Shown: in pieces, positions 40,827 through 49,703 of the stretch
Position numbering within the stretch: the stretch's first letter is position 1
Layout of the letters: every line of letters starts with the position of its first letter
Source of the DNA: Amycolatopsis sp. 2-15
Lineage (GTDB): Bacteria > Actinomycetota > Actinomycetes > Mycobacteriales > Pseudonocardiaceae
Assembly: GCF_030285625.1 (NCBI RefSeq)
Contig: NZ_CP127294.1
Coordinates: forward strand, 4,102,001-4,166,000
Reading direction: 5' to 3'
Length of the DNA: 64,000 nt
Program-made: the position numbers and the translations under genes
The notes under the pieces: generated by a model
Seen by the model: the letters and a program-made list of their open reading frames with translations, nothing else
Database searches by the model: none
What the model was told of the DNA's origin: nothing

Positions 40827-41339
40827 ATGGCCGAGCTGACCGACCTCGAGAAGACCAGCCTCGACGAGATTCCGCACCCGTCCTTGCCGCAGGGGTCGAA
40901 CCTCTACGGCGCCACCAAGATCTTCCCCGACTACCAGGCGGAGAACGGGGAGACCTACTTCACCCTCGTGCACGGCATCGCGCACGAGTCTTCGGTGAGC
41001 TTCGTCGCGATCCTGCAGGCGACCCGCGCGCTGCGCAAGGGTTTCGAGACCGCGATCTACTTCTACGGCCCGGGCTCGCTCAACTGCCTGGCCACGCGCG
41101 GGTTCCCCACCACCGGCAACGCCGCGTTCCCCGGCGAGCTGAACATCAACGACCAGCTCAAGACGTTCATCGCCGAGGGCGGCAAGGTCTACTGCTGCCG
41201 CTTCGGGCTCTCGCTGCACGGCGCGCGCGAGGAAGACCTCATCGAAGGCGTGATCCCGGCACACCCGCTCGACGTGCAGGACGCCTTGATCCACTACGCG
41301 CGCAAGGGCGCGATCATCAACTCCACGTACATGTTCTAG
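40827..41339 (+). CDS. MSMEG_0572/Sll0783-family nitrogen starvation response protein
   Basis: 170 aa. Highly characteristic sequence: PHPSLPQGSNLYGATKIFPDYQ, TLVHGIAHESSVSFVAI, FYGPGSLNCLATRGFP, ending AIINSTYMF. This is the marker protein of the sll0783-0787 / MSMEG_0565-0572 (Nit1C) clusters. The fold looks DsrE-like (alpha/beta with conserved Cys residues in NCLATRG and KVYCCRFG). Its biochemical function is unknown; the Synechocystis homologue was described as induced in nitrogen starvation. Preceded by AAAGGGAAA. Confidence 0.92.
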   Translation: MAELTDLEKTSLDEIPHPSLPQGSNLYGATKIFPDYQAENGETYFTLVHGIAHESSVSFVAILQATRALRKGFETAIYFYGPGSLNCLATRGFPTTGNAAFPGELNINDQLKTFIAEGGKVYCCRFGLSLHGAREEDLIEGVIPAHPLDVQDALIHYARKGAIINSTYMF

Positions 41340-41348
41340 GAGGCGGGC

Positions 41349-42425
41349 GTGCGCGTTGGCACCACTACCGAAGAGATTCTGGACACCCGCGCCGACATGG
41401 CCGTCCGCGGGGTGCGCATGGACGCACCCGTGCAGCGCAGCAAAGGCGCCGGGCCGAGTGACGACGGGCACCTGGTCGTCGACGGTGCCAACGCCACGCT
41501 GCCGATCAACGACGAAAGCCCTTATCAAGTAAGGGAAGGCCGTGTCTTCCGCGGCTCGCTCGACCTCGGCCTCTCGGTCGAACCCGTGGCCCGCCCGAAG
41601 TTCTACGATCTGTCCACAGCGGACGGTGTGCCGTACCGAAAGATCGCGCTGCTGCACGGGAAGGATGTGCTCGCCAGCACAGTCGTGCAGACGTGCATCC
41701 GCTACGTCGAAGACCAGCGCTGCCGGTTCTGCACCATCGAAGAGTCGCTGCGCGCCGATTCGACGGTCGCGGCCAAGACCCCGGCGCAGCTCGCCGAGGT
41801 CGCGGAAGCGGCCGTGCGGCTCGACGGGATCCGGCAGATGGTGCTGACCACCGGCACCACGGCCGGGCCGGATCGCGGGGCACGCCACCTCGTGCGTTGC
41901 GTTCGCGCGGTGCTCGAAGCCATGCCCGGCCTGCCGATCCAGGTGCAGATCGAGCCGCCCGGCGACCTCGCCGTGCTGACCGAGCTGCACGAAGCCGGCG
42001 CGACGTCGATCGGCATCCACGTGGAATCGCTCGACGACGACGTGCGCCGGAGGTGGATGCCCGGCAAGTCGAGCGTGCCGATGGCGGAGTACGAGGCGGC
42101 GTGGGACGAGGCCGTGCGGGTGTTCGGCCCCAACCGCGTGTCGACGTACCTGCTGATCGGCCTCGGTGAGGACCCGGACGAGCTGGTCGCGGGCGCCGGC
42201 CGGTTGATCGAGCGGGGCGTGTACCCGTTCGTGGTGCCGATGCGGCCGATGCTCGGCACACTCGCCCGGCGCGACGGCGCGGTGGCCCCTTCGCCGGCGT
42301 TGGTGCGTGAGGTGACGCGGCGGGTGGCCGAGCTGTTGCGGGCCGCGGGGATGACCGGGGCCGATCAGGGTGCCGGCTGTGCGGCTTGCGGAGCGTGCAG
42401 CGTGCTGAGCGCGGCGGGAGGCTGA
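41349..42425 (+). CDS. MSMEG_0568-family radical SAM protein
   Basis: 358 aa. The cluster motif is TCIRYVEDQRCRFCTIEE (about residues 117-134): C-x8-C-x2-C instead of the usual C-x3-C-x2-C. It is followed by a partial TIM barrel (MVLTTGTTAGPDRG; PIQVQIEPPGDLAVL; VSTYLLIGLGEDPDELV). Near the C-terminus, GAGCAACGACSVLSAAGG offers three further cysteines, possibly for an auxiliary cluster. GTG start at 41349 preceded by AGGAGG (41339-41344). Reaction unknown. Confidence 0.9.
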   Translation: MRVGTTTEEILDTRADMAVRGVRMDAPVQRSKGAGPSDDGHLVVDGANATLPINDESPYQVREGRVFRGSLDLGLSVEPVARPKFYDLSTADGVPYRKIALLHGKDVLASTVVQTCIRYVEDQRCRFCTIEESLRADSTVAAKTPAQLAEVAEAAVRLDGIRQMVLTTGTTAGPDRGARHLVRCVRAVLEAMPGLPIQVQIEPPGDLAVLTELHEAGATSIGIHVESLDDDVRRRWMPGKSSVPMAEYEAAWDEAVRVFGPNRVSTYLLIGLGEDPDELVAGAGRLIERGVYPFVVPMRPMLGTLARRDGAVAPSPALVREVTRRVAELLRAAGMTGADQGAGCAACGACSVLSAAGG

Positions 42426-42426
42426 T

Positions 42427-43800
42427 GTGGACCACGACATCCTGGCGTTGCTCGGCGATTCCCGTAGCGCCGTCGCCCCATCCGAGTTCCGGATCGAACC
42501 GGCCGGCCACAGTGGGCTCACGGCCTACCGAGCGCTGCGGCACGAGACGTTCGTGCAGCGCCAAGGCCTGTTCGCCCGCCACGACGTGGACGACCGAGAC
42601 ACCGACCCGCGGACGCTGGTGCTCGTGGCGCGTGACGCCGCCGGCACGGTGCTCGGCGGCGTCCGGCTCGGCCCGGCGCAAGACGGCCCGGACTTCGGTT
42701 GGTGGACCGGTGGGCGCTTGGTCGTCGCGCCCGGCAGCCCGCACGGTGTCGGACGCGCGCTCGTGCGAGCCGCTTGTGCCCGGGCCGAAACGGAAGGCGC
42801 GCTGCGCTTCGAGGCGACCGTGCAGGTGCAGAACGAGCGCATGTTCACGCGCTTGGGCTGGCAGAACGTCCGGCCGGTCACGGTGGCGGGCGTCGAGCAC
42901 GTGCTGATGCGGTGGCCCATCGGCCGCGTGGCCGCGCTGGCGCAGGCCACCAAACGTTCACTGGGGACACTGCTGCCCGGGCTCACCGGCAGCCCGGGCT
43001 TCTTCGGCGACGACGGCGTGCCGATTCCGGGCAGCGACCTGGTGGCGGCGTGCGACGCGATCGTGCCGTCGATGGTCGAGCGCGACCCGGAATGGGCGGG
43101 CTGGTGCTCGGCGCTGGTGAACGTGAACGACCTGGCCGCGATGGGCGCGGAACCCGTCGCGCTGCTGGACGCGCTGGGTGCGCGGGACGCGTCGTTCGCC
43201 GCGAGAGTCCTTTCCGGACTCCGGAAGGCGAGCGCTGCGTACGGCGTGCCGGTGCTGGGCGGGCACACGCAGTTCGGCGTCCCGGCGTCGCTGGCCGTCA
43301 CCGCGCTGGGCCGCGCGGCCGAGCCGGTGCCGGGCGGCGGCGGGAAACCCGGCCAGACGGTGTACCTGACCGCCGACCTCGACGGCCGCTGGCGGCCCGG
43401 ATACACCGGGCGGCAATGGGATTCGACGAGCTCACGGCGCACGCCCGAGCTGCGCGACCTGCTCGGCGCCGTCGCGCGGGCGCGGCCCGCGGCGGCCAAG
43501 GACGTGTCGATGGCGGGCCTCGCCGGCACGCTCGGGATGCTCGCCGAGGCGTCGGGCTGCGGCGCGGTGCTGGACGTCGCGAAGGTGCCGCGCCCGGCCG
43601 GGACGACGGTGGGTGACTGGTTCACCTGCTTCCCGGGCTTCGCGATGCTCACGGCCGGGGCGCCCGCTCCGGCCCGCGCCGCCGTGACCGCCGGCTGCGG
43701 TGAGCTCGTGGCGGGGTCCGGCGTGCGGCTGAGGTGGCCGGACGGCGAGGTGACGACCGTCGTGGACGGCGGGGTCACGGGATTGGGGGAGGCAGCATGA
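42427..43800 (+). CDS. MSMEG_0567/Sll0787-family fusion: GNAT acetyltransferase + AIR synthase-like ATP-binding protein
   Basis: 457 aa. Residues about 20-160 form a GNAT-like domain (FVQRQGLFARHDVDDRD; VVAPGSPHGVGRALVRAACARAE). Residues about 185-457 are a PurM/AIR-synthase-like domain (FGDDGVPIPGSD; NVNDLAAMGAEPVALLDAL; GHTQFGVPASLAVTALGRA; KDVSMAGLAGTLGMLAEASG). In Synechocystis these are separate genes (sll0786, sll0787; from memory). PurM-like domains hydrolyse ATP to activate carbonyl or amide oxygens. GTG start at 42427 behind GGAGG; the stop precedes the nitrilase gene by 13 nt. Confidence 0.86.
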   Translation: MDHDILALLGDSRSAVAPSEFRIEPAGHSGLTAYRALRHETFVQRQGLFARHDVDDRDTDPRTLVLVARDAAGTVLGGVRLGPAQDGPDFGWWTGGRLVVAPGSPHGVGRALVRAACARAETEGALRFEATVQVQNERMFTRLGWQNVRPVTVAGVEHVLMRWPIGRVAALAQATKRSLGTLLPGLTGSPGFFGDDGVPIPGSDLVAACDAIVPSMVERDPEWAGWCSALVNVNDLAAMGAEPVALLDALGARDASFAARVLSGLRKASAAYGVPVLGGHTQFGVPASLAVTALGRAAEPVPGGGGKPGQTVYLTADLDGRWRPGYTGRQWDSTSSRRTPELRDLLGAVARARPAAAKDVSMAGLAGTLGMLAEASGCGAVLDVAKVPRPAGTTVGDWFTCFPGFAMLTAGAPAPARAAVTAGCGELVAGSGVRLRWPDGEVTTVVDGGVTGLGEAA

Positions 43801-43813
43801 TCGAGGAGAGAAC

Positions 43814-44641
43814 ATGAGCACGGTGCGGATGGCCGCGGTGGCGGCGCCCTTCGACCGCGACGTCGAGAGCGACTTCGCGCGGATCGAGAAGCTGATCGCG
43901 GAAGCCAGAGCGGAGGGCGTCGGCCTGCTGGCGCTGCCCGAGGCGGCGCTCGGCGGGTACCTCGCGAACCTCGACGGCGACGCGGAGGGACCGCCCGCGC
44001 TCGATCCGGCGGGTCCGGAGATCCGCCGCCTGGCCGAGCTGGCGGGCGATCTCGTCGTCACGGCCGGGTACTGCGAGCGCGACGGCGACCGGCGCTACAA
44101 CTCGGCGGTGTGCGTGAGCGGCGACGGTGTGCTGGGGCACCACCGGAAGGTGCACCAGCCGTTGTCGGAGGACGCCAGCTACGGCGCGGGCAGCGGGTTC
44201 GCCGCGTTCGACACACCGGTGGGCCGGCTGGGCATGATGATCTGTTACGACAAGGCGTTTCCGGAATCGGCGCGGGCGCTGGCCCTGGACGGCGCGCAGG
44301 TGGTGGTGTGCATGTCGGCGTGGCCGGGCAGCCGGACCAACCCGAGCGCCGACCTCGCCGAGGACCGCTGGAAGCGCCGGTTCGACCTGTTCGACCGGGC
44401 GCGGGCGCTGGAGAACCAGATCGTGTGGGTCTCGGCCAACCAGTCGGGCACCTTCGGCGACCTGCGGTTCGTGGCGAGCGCGAAGATCGTCGACCCCGGT
44501 GGTGAGGTGCTGGCCGACACGGGCGTGGCCGAAGGTCTGGCGATCGCCGAGGTGGACGTCGCCGCCGCGTTGGCGGGCGCGCGCCGGGCGATGGCGCACC
44601 TGGCCGACCGCCGGCCCGCCGCGTATGCGGTGGGCGGGTGA
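43814..44641 (+). CDS. Carbon-nitrogen hydrolase (nitrilase superfamily), catalytically intact
   Basis: 275 aa. Complete nitrilase triad: Glu43 in LPEAALGGYL, Lys112 in HHRKVHQP, Cys144 in MMICYDKAFPES. The length and CYDKxFPES motif resemble omega-amidase/aliphatic-amidase branches more than the larger Nit6803 nitrilases. RBS GAGGAGAG before the ATG. It sits where these clusters carry their nitrilase. The next gene is a diverged tandem copy. Confidence 0.92.
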   Translation: MSTVRMAAVAAPFDRDVESDFARIEKLIAEARAEGVGLLALPEAALGGYLANLDGDAEGPPALDPAGPEIRRLAELAGDLVVTAGYCERDGDRRYNSAVCVSGDGVLGHHRKVHQPLSEDASYGAGSGFAAFDTPVGRLGMMICYDKAFPESARALALDGAQVVVCMSAWPGSRTNPSADLAEDRWKRRFDLFDRARALENQIVWVSANQSGTFGDLRFVASAKIVDPGGEVLADTGVAEGLAIAEVDVAAALAGARRAMAHLADRRPAAYAVGG

Positions 44642-45472
44642 ATGGGCCGGCTCCGGATCGCCGCGGTGGCCGCCCACTTCGGGCGTGACCTCGAGTTCGA
44701 CCTGCGGCGCATCGCCACGTTGATCGACCACGCGCGCCAAAGCGGCGCCGACCTGCTGGTGCTGCCCGACGCGGCGCTCGGCGGCTACCTCGCCGACCTG
44801 CGCCACCCCGACCCCGACGCGCTGCCGCCGGCGCTCGAACCCAGTTGCCCCGAGCTGAAAACGGTGCAGGCGCTGGCGGCGGAGATGACCGTGTGCGTGG
44901 GCTACTGCGAGGCCGACGGCGCGCGCCGCTACAACGCGGCCGTGTGCGTGACAGGCGACGGCGTGCTCGGCCACCACCGCAAGGTGCACCAGCCGCCGGG
45001 GGAAAGCGTCGCGTACGACGCGGGGGATTCGTTCGCCGCGTTCGACACCCCGGTCGGGCGCGTCGGGATGCTGATCGACTACGACAAGACGTTCCCGGAG
45101 TCGGCGCGCTCGCTCGCGGTGGACGGCGCGGAGATCGTCGCGTGCCTCTCGGCGTGGCCGACGAGCATCACCGACCGGGCCCCGCGCATGGCGCAGGACC
45201 GCCAGTCGCGGCTGTTCGACCTGTACGACCAGGCGCGCGCCGCGGAGAACCAGGTGGTGCTGGTGTCGTCCAACCAGACCGGTGCGATGGGTGGCATGCG
45301 GTTCCTCGGCCAGGCCAAGGTCGTCGGCCCCGGCGGTGAGATCCTCGCGCGCACCTGGTCGAAGGCGGGCCTCGCGGTGGCGGAGGTCGACGTGGCGGGG
45401 GAAGTCGCGAACGCCCGCCGCGTGCTGCACCACCTCGGGGAACGCAAACCTTTCGCGTATCGGGAGGGCTGA
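44642..45472 (+). CDS. Nitrilase-fold paralogue lacking the catalytic Cys and Glu (probable pseudoenzyme)
   Basis: 276 aa, tandem paralogue of the preceding gene with clear similarity along its length (for example GDGVLGHHRKVHQP and FAAFDTPVGR in both). The nucleophile is replaced: MLIDYDKTFPES has Asp146 where the neighbour has Cys144 (GAC versus TGT). The Glu is also replaced: LPDAALGGYL has Asp43 for Glu43. Lys114 remains. The frame is intact and the sequence well conserved, so it looks maintained. ATG directly after the previous stop. Likely a non-hydrolytic partner forming a heteromer with the active copy (inference). Confidence 0.9.
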   Translation: MGRLRIAAVAAHFGRDLEFDLRRIATLIDHARQSGADLLVLPDAALGGYLADLRHPDPDALPPALEPSCPELKTVQALAAEMTVCVGYCEADGARRYNAAVCVTGDGVLGHHRKVHQPPGESVAYDAGDSFAAFDTPVGRVGMLIDYDKTFPESARSLAVDGAEIVACLSAWPTSITDRAPRMAQDRQSRLFDLYDQARAAENQVVLVSSNQTGAMGGMRFLGQAKVVGPGGEILARTWSKAGLAVAEVDVAGEVANARRVLHHLGERKPFAYREG

Positions 45473-45474
45473 CG

Positions 45475-46530
45475 TTGCGCATCGCGTTGCTGAGCTATTC
45501 GACGAAACCCCGCGGCGGCGTGGTGCACACGCTGGCGCTGGCCGAGGCGCTGGCCGCGCTCGGCGCGGACGTGACCGTGTGGACGCTGGGCCGCGGCGGT
45601 GACAGCGGCTTCTTCCGGCCGGTGGATCCGCGCGTGACGACGGTGGTGGTGCCGTTTCCCGACGTGCCGGGTGAGTCCGTGGGTTCGCGGATCGTGCGCT
45701 CGATCGCGGTTCTGGGCGCGGCTTTTCCGGCCGGTGAGTACGACATCGTGCACGCGCAGGACTGCATTTCGGCCAACGCCGTGGACCGTTGCGTGCGCAC
45801 GGTGCATCACCTCGACAGGTTCACCACGCCCGAGCTGGCCGCGTGTCACGAACGGGCGATCACGCGGCCGTTCGCCCACGTGTGCGTGTCGGCGTCGGTG
45901 GCCGAGGAGGTGCACGCGGGCTGGGGGATCGAGGCCACGGTGATCCCCAACGGCGTTGACGCTGCCCGGTTTTCGTCGGCGCCCTACGGGGATTGGCGGG
46001 CGCGCTTCGGCCGGTATGTGCTCGCGGTCGGCGGTATCGAGCCGCGTAAGGGTTCGCTGGATCTGCTGGAGGCCGTCGCTTTGCTCGACCCTCCCGTGCG
46101 CTTGGTCATCGCGGGCGGCGAGACGCTCTTCGACTACCGCGACTACCGTGAACGCTGGGACAAGCGGGCGGCCGAGCTGGGCGTGGATCCGGTGGTGCTG
46201 GGGCCGGTTTCGCACGACTCGCTGCCGTCGCTGGTGCGTTCGGCGGCGGTGTTCGCGTTTCCTTCGACGAAGGAGGGTTTCGGTCTGGCGGCGATGGAGG
46301 CCTTGGCTGCCGGGGTGCCGTTGGTGACGCGTGATCTGCCGGTGCTGCGCGAGGTTTTCGGTGGGGTGGCCCAGTTCGCTTCCACGCCCCGCGGTTTCGC
46401 GGCCTCGATCCAGGAGGCGCTGGATTCCGGGACGGAGGACCGCGCGGCGGGGGTGGCGTTGGCTGAGCGCCACACCTGGGCTGCGGCGGCGCGGGCGCAT
46501 TTGGAGTTGTACCGGTCGCTCGTGGGGTAA
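45475..46530 (+). CDS. MSMEG_0565-family GT4 glycosyltransferase
   Basis: 351 aa. GT-B fold: N-terminal glycine-rich loop LLSYSTKPRGGVVHTLALAEAL, GGIEPRKGSLDLLEAV in the nucleotide-sugar half, and the E-x7-E motif in STKEGFGLAAMEALAAGVPLV (about residue 265). TTG start at 45475, 2 nt after the previous stop, preceded by GGGAGGG. Acceptor unknown. Its operon position suggests that the pathway product is glycosylated (inference). Confidence 0.88.
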   Translation: MRIALLSYSTKPRGGVVHTLALAEALAALGADVTVWTLGRGGDSGFFRPVDPRVTTVVVPFPDVPGESVGSRIVRSIAVLGAAFPAGEYDIVHAQDCISANAVDRCVRTVHHLDRFTTPELAACHERAITRPFAHVCVSASVAEEVHAGWGIEATVIPNGVDAARFSSAPYGDWRARFGRYVLAVGGIEPRKGSLDLLEAVALLDPPVRLVIAGGETLFDYRDYRERWDKRAAELGVDPVVLGPVSHDSLPSLVRSAAVFAFPSTKEGFGLAAMEALAAGVPLVTRDLPVLREVFGGVAQFASTPRGFAASIQEALDSGTEDRAAGVALAERHTWAAAARAHLELYRSLVG

Positions 46531-46564
46531 TTGGCTTGCCGGGCAGCCGGTCGGCTGGTCCGAT

Positions 46565-47403
46565 GTGGCCGTGTTCGAGCTGAGGTGGGAACGGCCACTG
46601 CACCAACGGCCCTCGATCCACGACTTCGCGGTCGCGGACGGTGACGTGCTGGTGCACGAACGGTCCACTCGCCTCGTCCGCCTCGCAGGCTCCGACGGCA
46701 CGGTGCACTGGGACGTACCGCTCGGCACGTGGCCACGCGCCGTTGTCGTGGACGGCACCGACGTGTTCGCCCTGCCCCAGCTGCCCAGCCGCCTGTTCTG
46801 CCTCTCCTGGCCGACCGGCGAACCGCGCTGGACCCGCGACGTCGGCTGGCCTTCGGGCCACGTCGTGGCCTCCCCGAACCTCGTCCTCGTCGGCGGCTGG
46901 CGCGGCTACACCCCGCTGCGCGCCCTGGACCGAACGACGGGGGAGCTGCGGTGGACCCGGTCCGGTTCCACCGTCCGCCCGGCGTGGTTCGCCGGCGGTT
47001 TCCTCGTCGGGAAGCCGGGCGGCCGCCTCGTCGAACTGCTGCGCCCCGCCACCGGCGCTGTCGAACGCGCCTGGTGGGCCCACGTCCCCGACCCCGACGC
47101 CGGTCCCGTCTTCGAAGTCTCTGGCTCCAGCGCCGTCGTCGGCGGCCGCGCCCTGGACCCCACCTCGTGGCGTACCCACCCGGCACCCGCGGCCGCTTTC
47201 CCCCGCCCAACGAGCGTCGAACGCCTGGTCGGCTCGGTTGCGGTGGCCGGCGGCCTGGTGACCCTCGACAACGCCGGCCACCTCGAACACTGGGCCGCCG
47301 ACGGCACCCGTCTCACGCGGACCCGGGTGGCCGGCCGGGCCGTGGGGTTGCACATACTCGCGCCAGGCCGAATCGCCGTGGCAGGAAAGGGAACCGTCGC
47401 GGT

Positions 47404-47419
<16 letters not shown>
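46565..47419 (+). CDS. PQQ-like beta-propeller protein
   Basis: 284 aa, no signal peptide or membrane helix. Repeating blades with the W/G pattern of PQQ-like/YncE propellers: HWDVPLGTWPRAVVVDGTDVFAL, RWTRDVGWPSGHVVASPNLVLVGG, LRWTRSGSTVRPAWFAGGFLVG, LEHWAADGTRLT. GTG at 46565 or 46571 could be the start; an extension into the glycosyltransferase gene is unlikely. Only 34 nt behind the glycosyltransferase, so it may belong to the operon. Its end overlaps the convergent mtnA by 16 nt. Confidence 0.7.
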
Positions 47420-48390
<971 letters not shown>

Positions 48391-48454
48391 GTGCCCTCCC
48401 GAGCCCCGAAAATCGCTGGCCGGCCACGCGGCGGGTGCACCACCATGCGGCCCC

Positions 48455-48834
48455 GTGACCATTCAACGGCAGAACCCGCCCGCCCTGCACGCGACGCCCG
48501 GTTACCACCACGTGACCACCGTCTCGGGCCGCACGACCGTGCACCTCGCCGGCCAGTGCCCGCTCGGGCTGGACGGTGCCGTGGTCGACGGTGACGTGCT
48601 CGCGCAGGTGGACCAGGTCGTCGCCAACACCGCCACCGCGCTCACGGCCGCCGGCGCCACCGCCGACGACGTGGTCCGCACGGTGATCTACGTGGCCACG
48701 GCCGAGCGCGCCGTGCGCTCCGCCGTCTGGGACCGGTTCACCGGCTCGGCGTCGGGCCGGCGTTCAGCACCGCGAGCACGCTGCTGGGCGTGACGTGCCT
48801 GGGTTACCCGGGCCAGCTGGTGGGCTGGACGTGA
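48455..48834 (+). pseudogene. RidA/YjgF-family protein, frameshifted
   Basis: The GTG at 48455 opens VTIQRQNPPALHATPGYHHV..., a RidA-like start, continuing to WDRFTG. The standard RidA ending (GVGPAFSTASTLLGVTCLGYPGQLVGW) is in the next frame from 48745 to the stop at 48832-48834. Adding one base near 48745 restores a protein of about 126 aa, the normal length. As given, the first frame ends at 48793 with an unrelated tail. RidA proteins hydrolyse reactive enamines/imines. Real mutation or sequencing error cannot be decided here. Confidence 0.8.
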
Positions 48835-48845
48835 CCGCCGCGGTG

Positions 48846-49640
48846 TCATAGGCCCGCCATCAGGTCCGTCTCCGTGATCCCCGGACCGTGGCCGGCGCGG
48901 ATGAACCACTCGATGCCGAACGCGTGGCCGAACGCCTCGTCGGGCATCGCGAGGAACCACGACTCGTCGCTGATCTGGCTCGGGTGCGCCCGCATGGCCG
49001 CGCGCTTCGCGGCGAGGAACGGCTTGACGTCGACCGCCGCCGTGATCTCGGCCTCGGGCTTGCCGAGCTTCTCCTGCGCGTCGACGTCCGGCACCGCCTC
49101 GCGCGGCATCGCCCCCATCTCCACGGCCAGCTCCAGCCCGCGGCGCATGTGGTCGCGGTTCGAGGTCGCCTGGTAGACGCGCGGCGTGCCCACCAGCTCC
49201 GCCGCCCGCATACCGACGCGGTGGACCTGGATGTGGTCGGGGTGGCCGTAGTTGCCGTAGTCGTCGTAGATCGTGAGCACTTCGGCGTCTTCCTCACGCA
49301 GGATGTCGGCCAGCCGCTGCGCCGCCTCCTCGACCGACGCCCGCCAGAACGCGCCCGGCGCGTCGTTGGTCGGCTCGCCCATCATCCCGGAGTCGCGGTA
49401 GCCCAGGAACTCCACGCGCTTGACGCCGAGCACCTCGGCCGCCGCGTGGGTCTCGCGCACGCGGCGCTCCCACAGCTCCTCGCCGTCGCTGAGGAACCCG
49501 TCGGGCACCTCGCCCACCTCGCCGCGCGTCGCGACCACCAGCACCACGCGGTGTCCCTCGTCGGCGGCTTTGCGCATCACGCCACCGGTCACGATGCACT
49601 CGTCGTCGGGGTGGGCGTGGAACGTCACCATTGTTGCCAT
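48846..49640 (-). CDS. PIG-L (LmbE-like) family deacetylase
   Basis: 264 aa. Metal site at the N-terminus HAHPDDECIVTGG and the third ligand region NYGHPDHIQVHRVG (about residue 143). The fold is that of N-acetylglucosaminyl deacetylases, including MshB and Mca of mycothiol metabolism, but MshB/Mca-specific motifs are not apparent, so no specific substrate is assigned. Start may be ATG 49640 (MATMVTF) or 49631 (MVTF). It ends 11 nt after the convergent RidA-like gene. Confidence 0.82.
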   Translation of the reverse strand: MATMVTFHAHPDDECIVTGGVMRKAADEGHRVVLVVATRGEVGEVPDGFLSDGEELWERRVRETHAAAEVLGVKRVEFLGYRDSGMMGEPTNDAPGAFWRASVEEAAQRLADILREEDAEVLTIYDDYGNYGHPDHIQVHRVGMRAAELVGTPRVYQATSNRDHMRRGLELAVEMGAMPREAVPDVDAQEKLGKPEAEITAAVDVKPFLAAKRAAMRAHPSQISDESWFLAMPDEAFGHAFGIEWFIRAGHGPGITETDLMAGL

Positions 49641-49703
49641 GTCATCGAACTTACCCGGGGGGACCGACAAAAGCCGGTGGCCGGGCGAACACACCGGCCT
49701 CGC

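Noticed and set aside
43775..45433. 552-codon minus-strand frame opposite the two nitrilase genes
   Set aside because: Arg/His-rich composition, no motif; a mirror of the real genes.
44642..45472. Cys-to-Asp change as a sequencing error
   Set aside because: TGT to GAC needs three base changes, the frame is intact, and a second catalytic residue is also changed.
48846..49640. Assignment as mycothiol conjugate amidase Mca or MshB
   Set aside because: Only the general PIG-L metal motifs are seen; specific Mca/MshB signatures were not recognised.
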